Assembly: GCA_036245805.1 (NCBI GenBank)
Contig: BTRK01000006.1
Coordinates: forward strand, 37,142,901-37,206,900
Reading direction: 5' to 3'
Origin: Pristionchus mayeri
Lineage: Eukaryota; Nematoda; Chromadorea; Rhabditida; Neodiplogasteridae
DNA: 64,000 nt
Shown: positions 53,193 to 63,719 of the stretch, in pieces
Layout: every line of letters begins with the position of its first letter
How positions within the stretch are numbered: position 1 is the stretch's first letter
Notes under the pieces: model-generated
What the model saw: only the letters and a program-made list of their open reading frames with translations
The model's database searches: none
What the model was told of the DNA's origin: nothing
Program-made: the position numbers and the translations under genes

Positions 53193-53423
53193 GGTTCCAA
53201 AATGGTACCTGATCGATCCCAGGAAGGTTCCAAAATGGTACTTGGTCGATCCCAGGAAGGTTCCAAAATGGTACTTGGTCGATCCCAGGAAGGTTCCAAA
53301 ATGGTACCTGATAGATCCCAGGAAGGTTCCAAAATGGTACCTGGTCGATCCTAGAAAGGTTCCAAAATGGTACCTGATCGATCCCAGGAAGGTTCCAAAA
53401 CGGTACCTGGTCGATCCCAGGAA

Positions 53424-53885
53424 GGTTCCAAAATGGTACCTGATCGATCCCAAGAAGGTTCCAAAACGGTACCTGGTCGATCCCAGGAAGGTTCCAAAAT
53501 GGTACCTGATAGATCCCAGGAAGGTTCCAAAATGGTACCTGGCCGATCCCAGGAAGGTTCCAAAATGGTACCTGATCGATTCCAGGAAGGTTTCAAAATG
53601 GTACCTGATCGATCTCTGAAAGGTTTCAAAATGGTACCTGGCCGATCCCAGGAAGGTTCCAAAATGGTACCTGATCGATCCCAAGAAGGTTCCAAAACGG
53701 TACCTGGTCGATCCCAGGAAGGTTCCAAAATGGTACCTGATAGATCCCAGGAAGGTTCCAAAATGGTACCTGGCCGATCCCAGGAAGGTTCCAAAATGGT
53801 ACCTGATCGATTCCAGGAAGGTTTCAAAATGGTACCTGATCGATCTCTGAAAGGTTTCAAAATGGTACCTGGTCGATCCCAGGAA
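53424..53885. repeat. 231-bp (7-monomer) tandem duplication
   Basis: Copies are 53,424-53,654 and 53,655-53,885. Each runs CCCAAG, AAAACGG-type, GATAG, GGCCG, GATCGATTCC, CTCTGAAAGG, and a GGTTTC monomer ending in GGCCG (first) or GGTCG (second). The GGCCG ending of the first copy is a chimera: elsewhere the monomer after CTCTGAAAGG reads GGTCG. It therefore marks the crossover point. Confidence 0.88.
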
Positions 53886-56800
53886 GGTTCCAAAATGGTA
53901 CCTGGTCGATCCCAGGAAGGTTCCAAAATGATACCTGATTGATCCCAGGAAGGTTCCAAAATGGTACATGAGAGATCTCAGGAAGGTTCCAAAATGGAAC
54001 CTGATCGACCACAGGAAGGTTCCAAAATGGTACCTGATCGATCCCAGGAAGGTTCCAAAATGGTACTTGGTCGATCCCAGGAAGGTTCCAAAATGGTACC
54101 TGATAGATCCCAGGAAGGTTCCAAAATGGTACCTGGTCGATCCTAGAAAGGTTCCAAAATGGTACCTGATCGATCCCAGGAAGGTTCCAAAATGGTACTT
54201 GGTCGATCCCAGGAAGGTTCCAAAATGGTACCTGGTCGATCACATGAAGGTTCCAAAATGGTACCTGATTAATCTCAGGAAGGTTCCAAAATGGTACCTG
54301 GTCGATCCTAGGAAGGTTCCAAAATGGTACATGAGAGATCTCAGGAAGGTTCCAAAATGGTACATGAGAGATCTCAGGAAGGTTCCAAAATGGTACCTGA
54401 TCGACCACAGGAAGGTTCCAAAATGGTACCTGATCGATCCCGGGAAGGTTCCAAAATGGTACCTGATTAATCTCAGGAAGGTTCCAAAATGGTACCTGGT
54501 CGATCCCAGGAAGGTTCCAAAATGGTACCTGGTCGATCCTAGAAAGGTTCCAAAATGGTACCTGATCGATCCCAGGAAGGTTTCAAAATGGTACCTGATC
54601 GATCTCTGAAAGGTTTCAAAATGGTACCTGGTCGATCCCAGGAAGGTTCCAAAATGGTACCTGGTCGATCCCAGGAAGGTTCCAAAATGATACCTGATTG
54701 ATCCCAGGAAGGTTCCAAAATGGTACCTGATCGATCCCAAGAAGGTTCCAAAATGGTACATGAGAGATCTCAGGAAGGTTCCAAAATGGTACCTGATCGA
54801 CCACAGGAAGGTTCCAAAATGGTACCTGATCGATCCCATGAAGGTTCCAAAATGGTACATGAGAGATCTCAGGAAGGTTCCAAAATGGTACCTGATCGAC
54901 CACAGGAAGGTTCCAAAATGGTACCTGATCGATCCCAAGAAGGTTCCAAAATGGTACATGAGAGATCTCAGGAAGGTTCCAAAATGGTACCTGATCGACC
55001 ACAGGAAGGTTCCAAAATGGTACCTGATCGATCCCATGAAGGTTCCAAAATGGTACATGAGAGATCTCAGGAAGGTTCCAAAATGGTACCTGATCGACCA
55101 CAGGAAGGTTCCAAAATGGTACCTGGTCGATCACATGAAGGTTCCAAAATGGTACATGAGAGATCTCAGGAAGGTTCCAAAATGGTACCTGATCGACCAC
55201 AGGAAGATTCCAAAATGGTACCTGATTAATCTCAGGAACGTTCCAAAATGGTACCTGGTCGATCCCAGGAAGGTTCCAAAATGATACCTGATCGATCCCA
55301 GGAAGGTTCCAAAATGGTACCTGATTAATCTCAGGAAGGTTCCAAAATGGTACCTGGTCGATCCTAGGAAGGTTCCAAAATGGTACCTGATCGATCCCAG
55401 GAAGGTTCCAAAATGGTACCTGGTCGATCCCAGGAAGGTTCCAAAATGGTACCTGATAGATCCCAGGAAGGTTCCAAAATGGTACCTGATCGACCACAGG
55501 AAGGTTCCAAAATGGTACCTGATCGATCCCAAGAAGGTTCCAAAATGGTACCTGGTCGATCCCAGGAAGGTTCCAAAATGGTACCTGATAGATCCCAGGA
55601 AGGTTCCAAAATGGTACCTGGCCGATCCCAGGAAGGTTCCAAAATGGTACCTGATCGATCCCAGGAAGGTTTCAAAATGGTACCTGATCGATCTCTGAAA
55701 GGTTTCAAAATGGTACCTGGTCGATCCCAGGAAGGTTCCAAAATGGTACCTGGTCGATCCCAGGAAGGTTCCAAAATGATACCTGATTGATCCCAGGAAG
55801 GTTCCAAAATGGTACATGAGAGATCTCAGGAAGGTTCCAAAATGGTACCTGATCGACCACAGGAAGGTTCCAAAATGGTACCTGATCGATCCCAGGAAGG
55901 TTCCAAAATGGTACCTGGTCGATCACATGAAGGTTCCAAAATGGTACCTGATCGATCCCAGGAAGGTTTCAAAATGGTACCTGATCGATCTCAGAAAGGT
56001 TCCAAAATGTTACCTGGTCGATCCCAGGAAGGTTCCAAAATGGTACTTGGTCGATCCCAGGAAGGTTCCAAAATGGTACCTGGTCGATCCCAGGAAGGTT
56101 CCAAAATGGTACCTGGTCGATCCTAGGAAGGTTCCAAAATGGTACATGAGAGATCTCAGGAAGGTTCCAAAATGGTACATGAGAGATCTCAGGAAGGTTC
56201 CAAAATGGTACCTGATCGACCACAGGAAGGTTCCAAAATGGTACCTGATCGATCCCAAGAAGGTTCCAAAATGGTACCTGGTCGATCACATGAAGGTTCC
56301 AAAATGGTACATGAGAGATCTCAGGAAGGTTCCAAAATGGTACCTGATCGACCACAGGAAGGTTCCAAAATGGTACCTGATTAATCTCAGGAAGGTTCCA
56401 AAATGGTACCTGGTCGATCCCAGGAAGGTTCCAAAATGGTACCTGATTAATCTCAGGAAGGTTCCAAAATGGTACCTGGTCGATCCCAGGAAGGTTCCAA
56501 AATGGTACCTGGTCGATCCTAGGAAGGTTCCAAAATGGTACCTGATCGATCCCAGGAAGGTTCCAAAATGGTACCTGGTCGATCCCAGGAAGGTTCCAAA
56601 ATGGTACCTGATAGATCCCAGGAAGGTTCCAAAATGGTACCTGATCGACCACAGGAAGGTTCCAAAATGGTACCTGATCGATCCCAAGAAGGTTCCAAAA
56701 CGGTACCTGGTCGATCCCAGGAAGGTTCCAAAATGGTACCTGATAGATCCCAGGAAGGTTCCAAAATGGTACCTGGCCGATCCCAGGAAGGTTCCAAAAT

Positions 56801-57482
56801 GGTACCTGATCGATCCCAAGAAGGTTCCAAAACGGTACCTGGTCGATCCCAGGAAGGTTCCAAAATGGTACCTGATAGATCCCAGGAAGGTTCCAAAATG
56901 GTACCTGGCCGATCCCAGGAAGGTTCCAAAATGGTACCTGATCGATTCCAGGAAGGTTTCAAAATGGTACCTGATCGATCTCTGAAAGGTTTCAAAATGG
57001 TACCTGGTCGATCCCAGGAAGGTTCCAAAATGGTACCTGGTCGATCCCAGGAAGGTTCCAAAATGATACCTGATTGATCCCAGGAAGGTTCCAAAATGGT
57101 ACATGAGAGATCTCAGGAAGGTTCCAAAATGGTACCTGATCGACCACAGGAAGGTTCCAAAATGGTACCTGATCAATCCCAGGAAGGTTCCAAAATGGTA
57201 CTTGGTCGATCCCAGGAAGGTTCCAAAATGGTACCTGATAGATCCCAGGAAGGTTCCAAAATGGTACCTGGTCGATCCTAGAAAGGTTCCAAAATGGTAC
57301 CTGATCGATCCCAGGAAGGTTCCAAAATGGTACTTGGTCGATCCCAGGAAGGTTCCAAAATGGTACCTGATTAATCTCAGGAAGGTTCCAAAATGGTACC
57401 TGGTCGATCCTAGGAAGGTTCCAAAATGGTACATGAGAGATCTCAGGAAGGTTCCAAAATGGTACATGAGAGATCTCAGGAA

Positions 57483-57680
57483 GGTTCCAAAATGGTACCT
57501 GATCGACCACAGGAAGGTTCCAAAATGGTACCTGATCGATCCCGGGAAGGTTCCAAAATGGTACCTGATTAATCTCAGGAAGGTTCCAAAATGGTACCTG
57601 ATCGACCACAGGAAGGTTCCAAAATGGTACCTGATCGATCCCGGGAAGGTTCCAAAATGGTACCTGATTAATCTCAGGAA
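57483..57680. repeat. 99-bp (3-monomer) tandem duplication
   Basis: Copies are 57,483-57,581 and 57,582-57,680. Each consists of GATCGACCAC, GATCGATCCCGGG and GATTAATCTC monomers and I see no difference between them; a further GATCGACCAC monomer follows. This is the shortest clearly delimited higher-order duplication in the window and is likely one of the youngest. Confidence 0.9.
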
Positions 57681-59528
57681 GGTTCCAAAATGGTACCTGA
57701 TCGACCACAGGAAGGTTCCAAAATGGTACCTGGTCGATCCTAGAAAGGTTCCAAAATGGTACCTGATCGATCCCAGGAAGGTTCCAAAATGGTACTTGGT
57801 CGATCCCAGGAAGGTTCCAAAATGGTACCTGGTCGATCACATGAAGGTTCCAAAATGGTACCTGATTAATCTCAGGAAGGTTCCAAAATGGTACCTGGTC
57901 GATCCTAGGAAGGTTCCAAAATGGTACATGAGAGATCTCAGGAAGGTTCCAAAATGGTACATGAGAGATCTCAGGAAGGTTCCAAAATGGTACCTGATCG
58001 ACCACAGGAAGGTTCCAAAATGGTACCTGATCGATCCCGGGAAGGTTCCAAAATGGTACCTGATTAATCTCAGGAAGGTTCCAAAATGGTACCTGGTTGA
58101 TCCCAGGAAGGTTCCAAAATGGTACCTGGTCGATCCTAGAAAGGTTCCAAAATGGTACCTGATCGACCACAGGAAGGTTCCAAAATGGTACCTGATAGAT
58201 CCCAGGAAGGTTCCAAAATGGTACCTGGCCGATCCCAGGAAGGTTCCAAAATGGTACCTGATCGATCCCAGGAAGGTTTCAAAATGGTACCTGATCGATC
58301 TCTGAAAGGTTTCAAAATGGTACCTGGTCGATCCCAGGAAGGTTCCAAAATGGTACCTGGTCGATCCCAGGAAGGTTCCAAAATGATACCTGATTGATCC
58401 CAGGAAGGTTCCAAAATGGTACCTGATCGATCCCAAGAAGGTTCCAAAATGGTACATGAGAGATCTCAGGAAGGTTCCAAAATGGTACCTGATCGACCAC
58501 AGGAAGGTGACAAAATGGTACCTGATCGATCCCATGAAGGTTCCAAAATGGTACATGAGAGATCTCAGGAAGGTTCCAAAATGGTACCTGATCGACCACA
58601 GGAAGGTTCCAAAATGGTACCTGATCGATCCCAAGAAGGTTCCAAAATGGTACATGAGAGATCTCAGGAAGGTTCCAAAATGGTACCTGATCGACCACAG
58701 GAAGGTTCCAAAATGGTACCTGATCGATCCCATGAAGGTTCCAAAATGGTACATGAGAGATCTCAGGAAGGTTCCAAAATGGTACCTGATCGACCACAGG
58801 AAGGTTCCAAAATGGTACCTGATCGATCCCAAGAAGGTTCCAAAATGGTACCTGGTCGATCACATGAAGGTTCCAAAATGGTACATGAGAGATCTCAGGA
58901 AGGTTCCAAAATGGTACCTGATCGACCACAGGAAGGTTCCAAAATGGTACCTGATTAATCTCAGGAACGTTCCAAAATGGTACCTGGTCGATCCCAGGAA
59001 GGTTCCAAAATGATACCTGATCGATCCCAGGAAGGTTCCAAAATGGTACCTGATTAATCTCAGGAAGGTTCCAAAATGGTACCTGGTCGATCCTAGGAAG
59101 GTTCCAAAATGGTACCTGATCGATCCCAGGAAGGTTCCAAAATGGTACCTGGTCGATCCCAGGAAGGTTCCAAAATGGTACCTGATAGATCCCAGGAAGG
59201 TTCCAAAATGGTACCTGATCGACCACAGGAAGGTTCCAAAATGGTACCTGATCGATCCCAAGAAGGTTCCAAAATGGTACCTGGTCGATCCCAGGAAGGT
59301 TCCAAAATGGTACCTGATAGATCCCAGGAAGGTTCCAAAATGGTACCTGGCCGATCCCAGGAAGGTTCCAAAATGGTACCTGATCGATCCCAGGAAGGTT
59401 TCAAAATGGTACCTGATCGATCTCTGAAAGGTTTCAAAATGGTACCTGGTCGATCCCAGGAAGGTTCCAAAATGGTACCTGGTCGATCCCAGGAAGGTTC
59501 CAAAATGATACCTGATTGATCCCAGGAA

Positions 59529-62102
59529 GGTTCCAAAATGGTACATGAGAGATCTCAGGAAGGTTCCAAAATGGTACCTGATCGACCACAGGAAGGTTCC
59601 AAAATGGTACCTGATCGATCCCAGGAAGGTTCCAAAATGGTACCTGGTCGATCACATGAAGGTTCCAAAATGGTACCTGATCGATCCCAGGAAGGTTTCA
59701 AAATGGTACCTGATCGATCTCAGAAAGGTTCCAAAATGTTACCTGGTCGATCCCAGGAAGGTTCCAAAATGGTACTTGGTCGATCCCAGGAAGGTTCCAA
59801 AATGGTACCTGGTCGATCCCAGGAAGGTTCCAAAATGGTACCTGGTCGATCCTAGGAAGGTTCCAAAATGGTACATGAGAGATCTCAGGAAGGTTCCAAA
59901 ATGGTACATGAGAGATCTCAGGAAGGTTCCAAAATGGTACCTGATCGACCACAGGAAGGTTCCAAAATGGTACCTGATCGATCCCAGGAAGGTTCCAAAA
60001 TGGTACCTGATTAATCTCAGGAAGGTTCCAAAATGGTACCTGGTCGATCCCAGGAAGGTTCCAAAATGGTACCTGGTCGATCCTAGGAAGGTTCCAAAAT
60101 GGTACCTGATCGATCCCAAGAAGGTTCCAAAATGGTACCTGGTCGATCACATGAAGGTTCCAAAATGGTACATGAGAGATCTCAGGAAGGTTCCAAAATG
60201 GTACCTGATCGACCACAGGAAGGTTCCAAAATGGTACCTGATCGACCACAGGAAGGTTCCAAAATGGAACCTGATCGATCCCATGAAGGTTCCAAAATGG
60301 TACATGAGAGATCTCAGGAAGGTTCCAAAATGGTACCTGATCGACCACAGGAAGGTTCCAAAATGGTACCTGATCGATCCCAAGAAGGTTCCAAAATGGT
60401 ACCTGGTCGATCACATGAAGGTTCCAAAATGGTACATGAGAGATCTCAGGAAGGTTCCAAAATGGTACCTGATCGACCACAGGAAGGTTCCAAAATGGTA
60501 CCTGATTAATCTCAGGAACGTTCCAAAATGGTACCTGGTCGATCCCAGGAAGGTTCCAAAATGATACCTGATCGATCCCAGGAAGGTTCCAAAATGGTAC
60601 CTGATTAATCTCAGGAAGGTTCCAAAATGGTACCTGGTCGATCCTAGGAAGGTTCCAAAATGGTACCTGATCGATCCCAGGAAGGTTCCAAAATGGTACC
60701 TGGTCGATCCCAGGAAGGTTCCAAAATGGTACCTGATAGATCCCAGGAAGGTTCCAAAATGGTACCTGATCGACCACAGGAAGGTTCCAAAATGGTACCT
60801 GATCGATCCCAAGAAGGTTCCAAAATGGTACATGAGAGATCTCAGGAAGGTTCCAAAATGGTACCTGATCGACCACAGGAAGGTTCCAAAATGGTACCTG
60901 ATCGATCCCAGGAAGGTTCCAAAATGGTACCTGGTCGATCACATGAAGGTTCCAAAATGGTACCTGATCGATCCCAGGAAGGTTTCAAAATGGTACCTGA
61001 TCGATCTCAGAAAGGTTCCAAAATGTTACCTGGTCGATCCCAGGAAGGTTCCAAAATGGTACTTGGTCGATCCCAGGAAGGTTCCAAAATGGTACCTGGT
61101 CGATCCCAGGAAGGTTCCAAAATGGTACCTGGTCGATCCTAGGAAGGTTCCAAAATGGTACATGAGAGATCTCAGGAAGGTTCCAAAATGGTACATGAGA
61201 GATCTCAGGAAGGTTCCAAAATGGTACCTGATCGACCACAGGAAGGTTCCAAAATGGTACCTGATCGATCCCAGGAAGGTTCCAAAATGGTACCTGATTA
61301 ATCTCAGGAAGGTTCCAAAATGGTACCTGGTCGATCCCAGGAAGGTTCCAAAATGGTACCTGGTCGATCCTAGGAAGGTTCCAAAATGGTACCTGATCGA
61401 TCCCAAGAAGGTTCCAAAATGGTACCTGGTCGATCACATGAAGGTTCCAAAATGGTACATGAGAGATCTCAGGAAGGTTCCAAAATGGTACCTGATCGAC
61501 CACAGGAATGTTCCAAAATGGTACCTGATCGACCACAGGAAGGTTCCAAAATGGTACCTGATCGATCCCATGAAGGTTCCAAAATGGTACATGAGAGATC
61601 TCAGGAAGGTTCCAAAATGGTACCTGATCGACCACAGGAAGGTTCCAAAATGGTACCTGATCGATCCCAAGAAGGTTCCAAAATGGTACCTGGTCGATCA
61701 CATGAAGGTTCCAAAATGGTACATGAGAGATCTCAGGAAGGTTCCAAAATGGTACCTGATCGACCACAGGAAGGTTCCAAAATGGTACCTGATTAATCTC
61801 AGGAACGTTCCAAAATGGTACCTGGTCGATCCCAGGAAGGTTCCAAAATGATACCTGATCGATCCCAGGAAGGTTCCAAAATGGTACCTGATTAATCTCA
61901 GGAAGGTTCCAAAATGGTACCTGGTCGATCCTAGGAAGGTTCCAAAATGGTACCTGATCGATCCCAGGAAGGTTCCAAAATGGTACCTGGTCGATCCCAG
62001 GAAGGTTCCAAAATGGTACCTGATAGATCCCAGGAAGGTTCCAAAATGGTACCTGATCAACCACAGGAAGGTTCCAAAATGGTACCTGATCGATCCCAAG
62101 AA
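59529..62102. repeat. 1,287-bp (39-monomer) tandem duplication
   Basis: Copy 1 is 59,529-60,815 and copy 2 is 60,816-62,102; they abut exactly. At the junction a CCCAAG monomer is followed by CATGAGAGATCTC (60,816), while the same position at the end of copy 2 continues with GGTCGATCCC. Differences noticed are AAATGGAACCTG near 60,266 in copy 1, and CAGGAATGTTCC near 61,504 and GATCAACCAC near 62,057 in copy 2. Confidence 0.9.
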
Positions 62103-63455
62103 GGTTCCAAAATGGTACCTGGTCGATCCCAGGAAGGTTCCAAAATGGTACCTGATAGATCCCAGGAAGGTTCCAAAATGGTACCTGATCGACCACAGGA
62201 AGGTTCCAAAATGGTACCTGATTAATCTCAGGAACGTTCCAAAATGGTACCTGGTCGATCCCAGGAAGGTTCCAAAATGATACCTGATCAATCCCAGGAA
62301 GGTTCCAAAATGGTACCTGATTAATCTCAGGAAGGTTCCAAAATGGTACCTGGTCGATCCTAGGAAGGTTCCAAAATGGTACCTGATCGATCCCACGAAG
62401 GTTCCAAAATGGTACCTGGTCGATCCCAGGAAGGTTCCAAAATGGTACCTGATAGATCCCAGGAAGGTTCCAAAATGGTACCTGATCGACCACAGGAAGG
62501 TTCCAAAATGGTACCTGATCGATCCCAAGAAGGTTCCAAAATGGTACCTGGTCGATCCCAGGAAGGTTCCAAAATGGTACCTGATAGATCCCAGGAAGGT
62601 TCCAAAATGGTACCTGGCCGATCCCAGGAAGGTTCCAAAATGGTACCTGATCGATCCCAGGAAGGTTTCAAAATGGTACCTGATAGATCCCAGGAAGGTT
62701 CCAAAATGGTACCTGGTCGATCCCAGGAAGGTTCCAAAATGGTACCTGATAGATCCCAGGAAGGTTCCAAAATGGTACCTGGCCGATCCCAGGAAGGTTC
62801 CAAAATGGTACCTGATCGATCCCAGGAAGGTTTCAAAATGGTACCTGATCGATCTCTGAAAGGTTTCAAAATGGTACCTGGTCGATCCCAGGAAGGTTCC
62901 AAAATGATACCTGATTGATCCCAGGAAGGTTCCAAAATGGTACATGAGAGATCTCAGGAAGGTTCCAAAATGGTACCTGATCGACCACAGGAAGATTCCA
63001 AAATGGTACCTGATCGATCCCAGGAAGGTTCCAAAATGGTACCTGGTCGATCACATGAAGGTTCCAAAATGGTACCTGATCGATCCCAGGAAGGTTTCAA
63101 AATGGTACCTGATCGATCTCAGAAAGGTTCCAAAATGTTACCTGGTCGATCCCAGGAAGGTTCCAAAATGGTACTTGGTCGATCCCAGGAAGGTTCCAAA
63201 ATGGTACCTGGTCGATCCCAGGAAGGTTCCAAAATGGTACCTGGTCGATCCTAGGAAGGTTCCAAAATGGTACATGAGAGATCTCAGGAAGGTTCCAAAA
63301 TGGTACCTGATCGACCACAGGAAGGTTCCAAAATGGTACCTGATCGATCCCAGGAAGGTTCCAAAATGGTACCTGATTAATCTCAGGAAGGTTCCAAAAT
63401 GGTACCTGGTCGATCCCAGGAAGGTTCCAAAATGGTACCTGGTCGATCCTAGGAA

Positions 63456-63719
63456 GGTTCCAAAATGGTACCTGATCGATCCCAAGAAGGTTCCAAAATG
63501 GTACCTGGTCGATCACATGAAGGTTCCAAAATGGTACATGAGAGATCTCAGGAAGGTTCCAAAATGGTACCTGATCGACCACAGGAAGGTTCCAAAATGG
63601 TACCTGATCGATCCCAAGAAGGTTCCAAAATGGTACCTGGTCGATCACATGAAGGTTCCAAAATGGTACATGAGAGATCTCAGGAAGGTTCCAAAATGGT
63701 ACCTGATCGACCACAGGAA
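63456..63719. repeat. 132-bp (4-monomer) tandem duplication
   Basis: Copies are 63,456-63,587 and 63,588-63,719. Each runs CCCAAG, GGTCGATCACATG, CATGAGAGATCTC, GATCGACCAC with no difference seen. Compare 60.1-60.5 kb and 61.4-61.8 kb, where further monomers lie between the two runs; this place is either a deletion derivative of that longer form or a fresh duplication. After it the array continues with GATTAATCTC to the end of the window. Confidence 0.87.
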
